DNA of 64,000 bases from Leishmania donovani (Eukaryota > Euglenozoa > Kinetoplastea > Trypanosomatida > Trypanosomatidae), in NCBI RefSeq assembly GCF_000227135.1, contig NC_018231.1:4030-68029 (forward strand), read 5' to 3'. The translations under genes were made by a program, and so were the position numbers. Shown in pieces: positions 52,626 to 62,542 of this stretch (position 1 is the first letter of the stretch; every line of letters begins with the position of its first letter). The notes beneath the pieces are model-generated. The model saw nothing but the letters and a program-made list of their open reading frames with translations. It was not told the DNA's origin and did no database searches.

Positions 52626-53362
52626 GCGGAGTCGAGTGAAGCCGCATTCTGATCACCACCACCACAGAGTTCCTGTCATCCCTTCTCTCCCACCCTCGCG
52701 TCCCCTGCTTCTCTACCCCACTTCCCTCTCGCACTGCCCCGGCCCCTCTCCCCGCCCTCCCACCACCACCCACCCACACACGCACACACACTCCTCTGTC
52801 CAGCCACGCACACGTGCAGTAGCACGAGGCTCCCCATCCTTCCCCCTACCCACACCCACACACACACGCACACACACCTTCATCATAGCCCGCACCTTTC
52901 GCCGTTTCGCCCGCTCTCTCCTTTCCGTGCGTGTGTGCCTCAGTNNNNNNNNNNNNNNNNNNNNNNNNNNNNNNNNNNNNNNNNNNNNNNNNNNNNNNNN
53001 NNNNNNNNNNNNNNNNNNNNNNNNNNNNNNNNNNNNNNNNNNNGCGGAGTCGAGTGAAGCCGCATTCTGATCACCACCACCACAGAGTTCCTGTCATCCC
53101 TTCTCTCCCACCCTCGCGTCCCCTGCTTCTCTACCCCACTTCCCTCTCGCACTGCCCCGGCCCCTCTCCCCGCCCTCCCACCACCACCCACCCACACACG
53201 CACACACACTCCTCTGTCCAGCCACGCACACGTGCAGTAGCACGAGGCTCCCCATCCTTCCCCCTACCCACACCCACACACACACGCACACACACCTTCA
53301 TCATAGCCCGCACCTTTCGCCGTTTCGCCCGCTCTCTCCTTTCCGTGCGTGTGTGCCTCAGT
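52626..53362. repeat. 99-N gap flanked by 319-bp direct repeat
   Basis: N run 52945-53043. Bases 52626-52944 recur as 53044-53362, abutting the gap on each side. Probably unmerged overlapping contig ends. Confidence 0.88.
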
Positions 53363-53398
53363 CTGTTGCTCCGCCCGTCTCCCTTCTCCCCACTGTTC
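53070..53398 (+). promoter_or_regulatory. Shared 5' flank of antigen genes 2 and 3
   Basis: 329 bp that match 56410-56739, upstream of gene 3, with few differences (for example CACAGAG versus CGCAGAG and one extra T near 56681). The match ends within about 50 bp of gene 2's start and 5 bp of gene 3's start. It is pyrimidine-rich and presumably contains the common splice-acceptor region. Confidence 0.65.
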
Positions 53399-53447
53399 AC
53401 TGGCCCACCCGTGCACGCACTGGCACACAACGCGTACTTCTTTATTG

Positions 53448-55349
53448 ATGAATATGCGCTGCCGAGAAATACTGATTGCCGTGCTCGCGGTGACCTGCGT
53501 GGCACTGTCACCGGCTGTGGCCTACACCACCAGCCAATGCCGCGAAGTGTCGCGGTGCGACGTTGACGGCACCCTCGTGTACGCCTTCTCTGGCGAGTGC
53601 GTATGCTGTCCGGAGATGCCGACCGGCGATATCCTTCCAGTGCAGTGCGTTCCCTCGACCGCGCACTGCCCTAGCGTGCCCAGCTGCAGAGCGTGCGACA
53701 CCACCGCCGGGATGTGTGACGCGTGTATGACCGGCTACGTACTCGAGCCTACCAACATCTGCAACGAGTGCTTGGCCTCGATGTGCGACGTCTGTCAGTC
53801 GAGCTCCGAAGGCAAGCGCTGCAAGCTGTGCTCAGTAGGCTATTACTGGGTGAGTGGCGGTGAGTGCCACGCCGTATCCAATAGCCAGGCCTCAGAAAGC
53901 AACATGCAATGCCGCGTCGCTTTCTGCAGCACTTGTGCCAGCCCTACCGCAAGCACCTGCGCCAAGTGCAACGACGGTTATGCAACGGATAGCAACGGGT
54001 TCTGTGTCAGCGACTGCAACGTCCAGCAGTGCGATATGTGCTACACGGGTAACTCCGCCGACTGCCAGTTGTGCTCTGCAGGGAACACGTGGAGTGCGAC
54101 AGGCTGCTCAGCTGGTGCAAGCGGTTGTCGTGTCGGCCATTGCACCACCTGTGTGGCCGGCGACAACACCAACTGCGCTACATGCGAATCGGGATACACC
54201 CTCACCGCCGGCTACTGCTTGCCCCAGCAACTCTGCGCCGACGCCAACTGCGCCAGCTGCCCCAGCGACGCGGGCACGTGCACTCAGTGCGCGAACGGCT
54301 ACGGTCTCGTGGACGGCGCCTGTGTGAGGTGCCAGGTGCCCAACTGCTTCAGCTGCGACAGCGACGCGAATAAGTGCACACAATGTGCGCCGAACTACTA
54401 CCTCACCCCGCTCTTGACCTGCTCCCCGGTGGCCTGCAACATCGAGCACTGCATGCAGTGCGATCCACAGACGCCGTCGCGCTGCCAGGAGTGCGTGGCC
54501 CCNNNNNNNNNNNNNNNNNNNNNNNNNNNNNNNNNNNNNNNNNNNNNNNNNNNNNNNNNNNNNNNNNNNNNNNNNNNNNNNNNNNNNNNNNNNNNNNNNN
54601 NGCCCCAGCAACTCTGCGCCGACGCCAACTGCGCCAGCTGCCCCAGCGACGCGGGCACGTGCACTCAGTGCGCGAACGGCTACGGTCTCGTGGACGGCGC
54701 CTGTGTGAGGTGCCAGGTGCCCAACTGCTTCAGCTGCGACAGCGACGCGAATAAGTGCACACAATGTGCGCCGAACTACTACCTCACCCCGCTCTTGACC
54801 TGCTCCCCGGTGGCCTGCAACATCGAGCACTGCATGCAGTGCGATCCACAGACGCCGTCGCGCTGCCAGGAGTGCGTGGCCCCCTACGTGGTCGACAGCT
54901 ATGACGGCCTCTGCAGGCTCTCCGACGCCTGCTCCGTGCCCAACTGCAAGAAGTGCGAGCCCGAAACCTCCAGGCTCTGCGCCGAGTGCGACACCGGCTA
55001 CACTCTCACCGCCGACGCGACGAGCTGCAGCAGTCCGACCACGCAGCCGTGCGATGTGGAGCACTGCAACACGTGTGTGAACGGCGACAGCACCCGCTGT
55101 GCCTACTGCAACACCGGCTACTACGTCTCCGATGGCAAGTGCAAGACCATGCAGGGCTGCTACGTGTCCAACTGCGCACAGTGCATGCTGCTTGACAGCA
55201 CCAAGTGCTCCACGTGCATGAAAGGATACCTGCTCACGTCGTCCTACGGTTGCGTCTCGCAGAAAGTCATCAACGGCGCGGCCGCGCCCTACTCTCTGTG
55301 GGTGGCCGCCGCCGTGCTCCTCGCCTCTGTTGTCACGCACATAGCATAG
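53448..55349 (+). CDS. Surface-antigen-like protein 2, Cys-rich GPI-anchored; contains assembly gap
   Basis: Starts at the first ATG (53448; a second is at 53454). The signal peptide is about the first 25 residues (ILIAVLAVTCVALSPAVA). The mature part is almost entirely tandem Cys-rich units with the pattern C-x-x-C, C-x-x-C-x3-G-Y-x-L, C, as in the C-terminal domain of promastigote surface antigen (PSA/gp46). The C terminus is hydrophobic (YSLWVAAAVLLASVVTHIA), a GPI signal. A 99-N gap interrupts it at 54503-54601, and 54221-54502 is repeated at 54602-54883. The offset of 381 bp keeps frame. As written it is 633 codons including unknowns. Without the duplicate it would be 506 aa. Unlike genes 1 and 3 it lacks the beta-strand ectodomain. 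Confidence 0.82.
   Translation: MNMRCREILIAVLAVTCVALSPAVAYTTSQCREVSRCDVDGTLVYAFSGECVCCPEMPTGDILPVQCVPSTAHCPSVPSCRACDTTAGMCDACMTGYVLEPTNICNECLASMCDVCQSSSEGKRCKLCSVGYYWVSGGECHAVSNSQASESNMQCRVAFCSTCASPTASTCAKCNDGYATDSNGFCVSDCNVQQCDMCYTGNSADCQLCSAGNTWSATGCSAGASGCRVGHCTTCVAGDNTNCATCESGYTLTAGYCLPQQLCADANCASCPSDAGTCTQCANGYGLVDGACVRCQVPNCFSCDSDANKCTQCAPNYYLTPLLTCSPVACNIEHCMQCDPQTPSRCQECVAXXXXXXXXXXXXXXXXXXXXXXXXXXXXXXXXXXPQQLCADANCASCPSDAGTCTQCANGYGLVDGACVRCQVPNCFSCDSDANKCTQCAPNYYLTPLLTCSPVACNIEHCMQCDPQTPSRCQECVAPYVVDSYDGLCRLSDACSVPNCKKCEPETSRLCAECDTGYTLTADATSCSSPTTQPCDVEHCNTCVNGDSTRCAYCNTGYYVSDGKCKTMQGCYVSNCAQCMLLDSTKCSTCMKGYLLTSSYGCVSQKVINGAAAPYSLWVAAAVLLASVVTHIA
54221..54883. repeat. 99-N gap flanked by 282-bp direct repeat inside antigen gene 2
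   Basis: N run 54503-54601. Bases 54221-54502 recur as 54602-54883, abutting the gap on both sides. It could be a real 94-residue internal repeat. Perfect identity ending at the gap edges favours unmerged contig ends. Confidence 0.85.
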
Positions 55350-55913
55350 TGCGCAGCAGCATGCGAGCAACCCCACTCCCATTCTCCCACAACATGTGCA
55401 CACACACAGAGACAGCGGGGCAGCCCTCCCCCCACACACACACGCACTCCCCCTTCTCTTGTTCTTCTTTCCTCGTTTCGCATCTCTTTCTCGTGCGCTG
55501 GCGCCGGCCTCCTGCACGTCGCTCCCCTCCCCCTAACCTCTATTCTCTCTCGCCGGCCTCATTGCTTCTTACCCTTTTCCGATCCTTGCTCGCGTGGGTG
55601 GCCACTGCCACAGTCCCGCAGCGCAGACACACGTGTTTACACGGCGGAGGCATCTCTCTCCATCACTTCTTTTCTCCTAAAGCCACTCACCAGGTCGCAC
55701 ACCGCCCACCCCCTCCCCACCACCGGCCACCCTTCCGGGCGCAGCTGTTTGGGGGGTGGGGGTGTGCTCGACCGCGCTCCTGGCAGCTCACTCGCATGTG
55801 TACAGCCACTCCCACCACTAAAGCTCTCTTCTGCGCACACACTCCACCTCCTCGCCCCACGCCGCGACCGCGGCGGTCGGCTGAGCACGAGTGCAGCGCG
55901 CGCCTGCGCTGCT
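54619..55913 (+). repeat. Paralogous tract shared with 58144-59440
   Basis: 54619-54930 equals 58144-58455, and 55609-55913 equals 59136-59440. The part between them in the second copy is the 680-N gap. The shared tract covers the C-terminal coding half, 3' UTR and downstream flank of antigen genes 2 and 3, while their N-terminal regions differ. Confidence 0.8.
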
Positions 55914-56744
55914 CGCCGTCGGCATTGCTGCGCTCCCTTCCCCACATGCGGCAATCACCACCACCGCAGAGTTCCTGTCATCCCTTCTCTCCCACCCTCG
56001 CGTCCCCTGCTTCTCTACCCCACTTCCCTCTCGCACTGCCCCGGCCCCTCTCCCCGCCCTCCCACCACCACCCACCCACACACGCACACACACTCCTCTG
56101 TCCAGCCACGCACACGTGCAGTAGCACGAGGCTCCCCATCCTTCCCCCTACCCACACCCACACACACACGCACACACACCTTCATCATAGCCCGCACCTT
56201 TCGCCGTTTCGCCCGCTCTCTTCTTTTCCGTGCGTGTGTGCCTCAGTCTGTTGCTCCGCCCGTCTCCCTTCTCCCCACTNNNNNNNNNNNNNNNNNNNNN
56301 NNNNNNNNNNNNNNNNNNNNNNNNNNNNNNNNNNNNNNNNNNNNNNNNNNNNNNNNNNNNNNNNNNNNNNNNNNNNNNCATTGCTGCGCTCCCTTCCCCA
56401 CATGCGGCAATCACCACCACCGCAGAGTTCCTGTCATCCCTTCTCTCCCACCCTCGCGTCCCCTGCTTCTCTACCCCACTTCCCTCTCGCACTGCCCCGG
56501 CCCCTCTCCCCGCCCTCCCACCACCACCCACCCACACACGCACACACACTCCTCTGTCCAGCCACGCACACGTGCAGTAGCACGAGGCTCCCCATCCTTC
56601 CCCCTACCCACACCCACACACACACGCACACACACCTTCATCATAGCCCGCACCTTTCGCCGTTTCGCCCGCTCTCTTCTTTTCCGTGCGTGTGTGCCTC
56701 AGTCTGTTGCTCCGCCCGTCTCCCTTCTCCCCACTGTTCGCCTC
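55350..56744. other. Spacer between antigen genes 2 and 3, with gap
   Basis: 3' UTR of gene 2, then the flank shared with 59136-59440, then the CT/CA-rich 5' flank of gene 3. It contains the 99-N gap at 56280-56378. A long open frame through this region crosses gaps and repeats and is not a gene. Confidence 0.65.
55923..56735. repeat. 99-N gap flanked by 357-bp direct repeat
   Basis: N run 56280-56378. Bases 55923-56279 recur as 56379-56735, abutting the gap on both sides. Probably unmerged overlapping contig ends. Confidence 0.88.
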
Positions 56745-58455
56745 ATGCACAGCGCTCGCGGCGGCTCTCTCGCGGTGGCCGCCGTGGCGGTTTGCCTGGC
56801 AGTGCTCGCCACGGTCGGCACGTGTGTGTTCGACTCGCAGGAGATCGGCGGCAGCTCCTTCACCTTTGCCGGGTGGTCGTCTGCCAGCAAGGAGGAATCC
56901 TACCAGAGTTGTACCCTGACCGAGAAGGCATTCAGAATTCAAGGCGCTGCAAGCTCTCTGTCGGACGACGCCACGCTGCCCGGCGGGATCCTGCGGTTCT
57001 CCACACTGCGTGTGTCGAACGGCTACATCGTCGTGGAGAAGTACTTTCCCCGGAACACGAACATCACCATCAAAGATGCCAGCGGCACCGTCGCTGCGGG
57101 GATGCCTTTCATCGACGCCAACACGGCGATATTCTCTGATCAGCTCAGCATCGTGGTCACCGACTCAACCCTCAGTTGGGCTGCCGCACGGTCGGGTCAG
57201 AGCATGGTGCGTGCACCCTTCACTATTCAGCTCTCCAGCTCTCTCTTCGTGCTCGGCAGCACCGTGGCGCAGGCCTCATCCGTGGTAGAGGTGACGGGAC
57301 CAAGCAGCATCTCGCAGAAGTCTGCATTGGCTGTGGACTACGCCAAGTGCACCGGCTGTGCTCAGGGTCTGGTGTACTTCACCGACTTTGTTAGGGTGTG
57401 GGACCGCAGCTTGCTTCGCGTCTCTCACTCCAGCGTCAAGGGCGCCGCCGGCAAGCCGCTGATCGGCATAGCACAGAGAGCAGGGGCCAGTCTAGCGGTG
57501 GAAAACAGTCTGTTCGTTGTCGAGAACGTGTCATCGCCCACCAGTAACCTCATCGACGCTCCCGTCAGCATGGGCACCGATGCGCAGATCACCCTACGCG
57601 CTGTGGCAGTGAAGAGCATTGGTGCCACGATGGCCGGCGGCGTCACTGCGCAACTCTTGACGGCAGACGACATCGCCCAACAAATTCCCTCCGTGTCCGT
57701 GGTGCCGGACACCAGCTGCGCTGCGGCCTGCGTCCCCACGGCCACGGTCGACTCCCGCTGCAAGTGCACCTGCAATGCTGACATGCCGAACATGAACTTC
57801 TGCACGGCCATGAAGGACCCCTACACAAACTACGCCTACCTCGGCTGCTCGGTGGGCTGCACAACGTGCTTCAACGAGACGGCCTGCCTCGAGTGCAGGC
57901 CGAGCTACGAGATGCTGCCCAGCATGACATGCTCGCTAACCGGACTTCAGTGCACAGACCCGAACTGCAAAACCTGCACAACTTACGGCCAGTGCACCGA
58001 CTGCAACGACGGCTACGGTCTCACCTCCTCCAGCGCTTGCGTGCGCTGCAGTGTAGCGGGCTGCAAGAGCTGCCCCATTGACGCTAACGTCTGCGAAGTG
58101 TGTCTCGGCGGCAGCGAGCCGGTCAACAATATGTGCCCCTGCACCGACGCCAACTGCGCCAGCTGCCCCAGCGACGCGGGCACGTGCACTCAGTGCGCGA
58201 ACGGCTACGGTCTCGTGGACGGCGCCTGTGTGAGGTGCCAGGTGCCCAACTGCTTCAGCTGCGACAGCGACGCGAATAAGTGCACACAATGTGCGCCGAA
58301 CTACTACCTCACCCCGCTCTTGACCTGCTCCCCGGTGGCCTGCAACATCGAGCACTGCATGCAGTGCGATCCACAGACGCCGTCGCGCTGCCAGGAGTGC
58401 GTGGCCCCCTACGTGGTCGACAGCTATGACGGCCTCTGCAGGCTCTCCGACGCCT
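56745..58455 (+). CDS. Surface-antigen-like protein 3, 3' end lost in gap
   Basis: Partial, 570 codons from ATG 56745 to the edge of the 680-N gap. The signal peptide is about residues 1-26 (LAVAAVAVCLAVLATVGT). An ectodomain of beta-strand-like segments to about 320 is homologous to antigen 1 (compare SALAVDYAKCTGC here with AALTVDYGRCERC there, and CTCNADMPNMNFCTAMKDPYTNY with the corresponding Cys/Pro block). Cys-rich PSA-type units follow. From 58144 it becomes identical to antigen 2. By colinearity with antigen 2 the stop should fall near 58874 inside the gap, giving about 709 aa with the same GPI tail (inference). It looks like a mosaic: antigen-1-like N terminus and antigen-2-like C terminus. 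Confidence 0.82.
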
Positions 58456-59135
58456 NNNNNNNNNNNNNNNNNNNNNNNNNNNNNNNNNNNNNNNNNNNNN
58501 NNNNNNNNNNNNNNNNNNNNNNNNNNNNNNNNNNNNNNNNNNNNNNNNNNNNNNNNNNNNNNNNNNNNNNNNNNNNNNNNNNNNNNNNNNNNNNNNNNNN
58601 NNNNNNNNNNNNNNNNNNNNNNNNNNNNNNNNNNNNNNNNNNNNNNNNNNNNNNNNNNNNNNNNNNNNNNNNNNNNNNNNNNNNNNNNNNNNNNNNNNNN
58701 NNNNNNNNNNNNNNNNNNNNNNNNNNNNNNNNNNNNNNNNNNNNNNNNNNNNNNNNNNNNNNNNNNNNNNNNNNNNNNNNNNNNNNNNNNNNNNNNNNNN
58801 NNNNNNNNNNNNNNNNNNNNNNNNNNNNNNNNNNNNNNNNNNNNNNNNNNNNNNNNNNNNNNNNNNNNNNNNNNNNNNNNNNNNNNNNNNNNNNNNNNNN
58901 NNNNNNNNNNNNNNNNNNNNNNNNNNNNNNNNNNNNNNNNNNNNNNNNNNNNNNNNNNNNNNNNNNNNNNNNNNNNNNNNNNNNNNNNNNNNNNNNNNNN
59001 NNNNNNNNNNNNNNNNNNNNNNNNNNNNNNNNNNNNNNNNNNNNNNNNNNNNNNNNNNNNNNNNNNNNNNNNNNNNNNNNNNNNNNNNNNNNNNNNNNNN
59101 NNNNNNNNNNNNNNNNNNNNNNNNNNNNNNNNNNN
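58456..59135. other. 680-N assembly gap
   Basis: Unlike the other gaps it is not flanked by a direct repeat and not 99 N long. The paralogous interval in antigen gene 2 (54931-55608) is 678 bp, so the gap most likely hides the end of antigen gene 3 and about 260 bp of its 3' UTR. Confidence 0.8.
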
Positions 59136-59945
59136 CACAGTCCCGCAGCGCAGACACACGTGTTTACACGGCGGAGGCATCTCTCTCCATCACTTCTTTT
59201 CTCCTAAAGCCACTCACCAGGTCGCACACCGCCCACCCCCTCCCCACCACCGGCCACCCTTCCGGGCGCAGCTGTTTGGGGGGTGGGGGTGTGCTCGACC
59301 GCGCTCCTGGCAGCTCACTCGCATGTGTACAGCCACTCCCACCACTAAAGCTCTCTTCTGCGCACACACTCCACCTCCTCGCCCCACGCCGCGACCGCGG
59401 CGGTCGGCTGAGCACGAGTGCAGCGCGCGCCTGCGCTGCTGGTTGGCACGACAGCCTCGTGTAGAGGTGGGGACAGATTTGGTGGGCAAAAGAGTCGGCG
59501 TCACCGCTGAGTCCTCCCTTAGGGTAGCAGCCCCGCCTCCACCACGACCCACCCGCAGTACCGGAGGTCACTGCGGCTCCCCCTCCCCCTTGCTAGAAGC
59601 GCCGCCTTTTGTGGGTCTGTGTTGCTTCCACATTGTTGTTTACCTCTCACCTTTCCCACACGTTCTTCTGCTCTCGCGCGTACAACCACCTCTCTCTCAC
59701 ACGCACGTGCATACGCACACTTTCTACCACGCGTGCGGATGTGGCGTCGTGGTGGTGGGATGGTTACCTCAAACGGTGTGTGTGAGTGTTTGTGTGTCTG
59801 CGGCAATCGGAAGTGAAGCCGCAGTCCGTAAACACTCGCCGTGCCCCCTCCCTCCCACACACGCACACACGCGCGTGCATGCCCCTTTTCTCCTCCCCAG
59901 CCAGCTCACCTTCACTCTTTCTCGCGCCTCACCCCTTCAGCAAAG
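59136..59945. other. Spacer before antigen gene 4
   Basis: 59136-59440 repeats the downstream flank of antigen gene 2. From 59441 the sequence is unique, CT/CA-rich, and leads to the start at 59946. No other gene is seen. Confidence 0.65.
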
Positions 59946-60494
59946 ATGAGCGTGAAGCACCTGCTGATGGCCGCAGTGCTGGCAGCCGTCGCATGCTCGG
60001 TGGTCATGGCGTCGGATGCCTCGAGCTTGTCGTCCCCAAGCGCCCCAGCTCGCGGATCGATCTCCCTTGCAACCATGCGGACAGTGCCGTCCAGCAAGAG
60101 CAGCAGCAACTCGTCGAGTGCAACTGGCGCCAATGAGACGGCGTCTACCACCTTCACCACAACGAACACCGTGAGCACAGCGGCATCTTCGTGCGCCGTT
60201 TCGAACTGCGCCGCCTGCTCGAGCACGAACCCGAATGTCTGCACGACGTGCAGTCCCGGCTACGCCGTCGACCGCCTTGGCCAGTGCATGGTTGTCGGCT
60301 CCTGCAACGTCGCCCACTGCGTCACGTGCCACACAAACGACAACGCGCGTTGCTTGAGCTGCGCCTCGGGCTACATGCCGACGGCCTCGTTCAAGTGCGT
60401 CCCGGAGCAATCTAGAAATGCGGCCTTCCGCACTTCCTCCCTGGTCGTCTCTGTCGGTGTGGCATTGGTGGGCACTGCACTGACCATGGCCTAA
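59946..60494 (+). CDS. Small surface-antigen-like protein 4, GPI-anchored
   Basis: 182 aa from ATG 59946; the upstream open extension starts at GTG and translates CA repeats. The signal peptide is about 1-21 (LLMAAVLAAVACSVVMA). A Ser/Thr/Asn-rich segment follows (about 22-95, including KSSSNSSS and TTFTTTNT) and is likely to be glycosylated. Two Cys-rich units come next (CAVSNCAACSS ... CTTCSPGYAVD and CNVAHCVTCHT ... CLSCASGYMP). The C terminus is hydrophobic (SLVVSVGVALVGTALTMA), a GPI signal. This is the minimal form of the antigen architecture in the array. Its sequence is distinct from genes 1-3. Confidence 0.82.
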   Translation: MSVKHLLMAAVLAAVACSVVMASDASSLSSPSAPARGSISLATMRTVPSSKSSSNSSSATGANETASTTFTTTNTVSTAASSCAVSNCAACSSTNPNVCTTCSPGYAVDRLGQCMVVGSCNVAHCVTCHTNDNARCLSCASGYMPTASFKCVPEQSRNAAFRTSSLVVSVGVALVGTALTMA

Positions 60495-60694
60495 AATACG
60501 GCATGCCCCGATTCAAAGACCTAGTGGCACACATACCAGGAGATGCCTGGCTGACGGCCTGTCAAGTGTCGGCATCGACGGCTATGTCCAGCCTCCACCC
60601 TGCTCCCCTCTTCTCTCTCTCCCACATATGCATGCACAAATGTTGATGTCCTCACCTCTGTTTCTCTCCTCTCTCTCTGAGTGCTGTGTGTGTG

Positions 60695-60725
<31 letters not shown>

Positions 60726-62542
60726 AACGTGCGTCCCGCCTCCCCTCCTCAGACAGTTTTTTTTTTTATCTTGTTCGGCTAATGTGCATATTGTCGTCAT
60801 GCGCAGTGCCCCTCCCTCCCTTGATCACCCCTCCCTCTGTCTCTGTCTCGCGTCACCTCACTGATCAACGCCTCCCTGCCTTGAGTCGCGTGTATTCCCA
60901 ACACAGCATGCGCCGACGCAGAGACAGAGACAGAGGGAGGGGCGAGCACGTGCGCTTATGTCGTTTCTCTCCCGGCGCGCCGCGGTCGGCCCGTGGCTTG
61001 AGGAAATCGAGAGGGGGGAATGGGGACTGGCGATACCATTGTGGCCCATGTGCACGTGCATGTGTGCGTACGCGTGCGTGTGTGTGTTCTCTCTTCTCTT
61101 TGCTCTGGCCGAGTGGCCGGGTGGGCCTCTCTGTGCGTTGAATCCGTTTTATGTGCACAGCCCGTTTCTTTTCCGTTGTCATTGTTGTTTTTCCCGAGGT
61201 GAGGCGTGGATGGGGATGGGGATGCGGAGGAGGAGGGAGAGGATCGTCAATGGAGGTGACCGTTGGGTCCGCCCGCCCGCCCGTCCGTCCCTGCGTGTGC
61301 GCAGGGCGGAGGGCATTCTCCTCACCGCCACCACCTCTCTCTCTCTGTGACTTGTGCCCCTCATGGGGTCTTTTCTTTCGTTTTTGCCTAAGCATATACA
61401 CGTGTGTGCCTGCGTGCGTACGCGTGCGTCTCCGCCATTTCTACGCATCGGCCTCTCCCCCACCCTCTTCCCTCCCCCTCCCACTCCCTACCTGACTCTC
61501 TCAGGCAGGAGCACCAACAGTAGAGTCTGTATCTGCCGCTGTGATTGCGTGATCGAGCGCTGCTATCCCCCCACCCCCTCGCTCGCTCTCCCAGACAACC
61601 ACGCATACCATCGGCCATCCCTCTGTGCTGCCGTGTGTCTGTGTGTTTGTGTGTGTCGCTGCTCTCACACTGGAGAGGGCTGCTCGGCAGTGGTGGCAGC
61701 AAACTGCAAGCGGTGCTGAAGAAGACGAAGATGTAAAGGGAGCGGAGAGGCGCGACACACAGGGCTATGGAAGCAGGGCGGTCGTCACAAGGTCAGCACT
61801 GATCCTGTGTATGTGCGTGTTTGCGTCTGCCCGCGTCCCTGTGAGGGGGACAGAGAGGGGGCATGAGGTGCGCCCATGACAACACAGAAAATGACCTTGG
61901 AGAGCGCGAGCGAGGGAGCGGGCAGGTCCTTCGCGGTTTATCAGGGAAGGCTCGAGCACGATACGTAGGGCAGACGGAGGAGGGGGAAGGAAAACGTCAG
62001 AGAAGGAGGGAAGTCGGATCGGGTGTCGTGGAGGCACACACACACACACACGCGCACCACAGCCGCCTCTCTACCTCCGTCGCATGTTGCTCCTTGGCTC
62101 TCTCATCCGTCCATCGCCGATTCCCTCAAGACGTTACCCGCGTGGGGATGTGTGCGCGTGTGTCGTAGTCTGCAAGTGTTACGCGCACCCCCTCCCCTCA
62201 GCTCCCCTTGCTTCCCACAAGAGGAAACGTCGCGGTGTTCATGCCGCCGCCTTGCTCTATGGCGAAGGCGTGAAGGGAACGAACCAATATTCTCGGCCTG
62301 TGCCGCTATGATATCCTTCCCTTCTCTCCCTCTCACTCTCTACCTACTCACTCCCGTCCTCAACATGCTCACGGAACGCGTTCCTGTTCGTGGGTCTGCG
62401 TCAGTGTACGAGCACGCCACACGCGTCATCCCACTCCCTCGCCTCCCATCATCAGCCCTCCCCCCCTCCCCCAGAACATTACCTCACACGCCTGCAGCAC
62501 TGGCACAGGCGCACCTCGTTCCTATTCCCCTCTCCACGAATC
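60495..62542. other. Spacer between antigen genes 4 and 5, no gene recognised
   Basis: 2 kb of GT- and CT-rich sequence with a TG run at 60685-60725, a T run near 60760 and CA runs near 62037-62052. Several frames of about 100 codons on both strands translate simple repeats. None is credible. Confidence 0.6.

Larger units (their letters stand above)
50555..53447. other. Array spacer with duplicated flanks and two gaps
   Basis: 2.9 kb between antigen genes 1 and 2. It contains a relic of an antigen 5' flank (51297-51447), two 99-N gaps with flanking duplications, long CT and CA-rich tracts, and at the right end the 5' flank shared with antigen gene 3 (53070-53398). No intact gene was found. 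If the two duplications are artefacts, the true spacer is about 0.8 kb shorter. Confidence 0.65.

Noticed and set aside
54108..55517. 469-codon minus-strand open frame over antigen gene 2
   Set aside because: Shadow of repetitive Cys-rich coding sequence, and it crosses an N gap.
55749..59207. 1152-codon open frame on the + strand
   Set aside because: It crosses two gaps and CA/CT repeats. Only 56745 onward is a gene, and the start codon there begins a clear signal peptide.
58426..59949. 507-codon open frame on the + strand
   Set aside because: Mostly the 680-N gap read as unknown residues, followed by spacer.
60685..60725. TG run as a functional element
   Set aside because: Simple dinucleotide repeats are common in Leishmania spacers and nothing else here supports a function.
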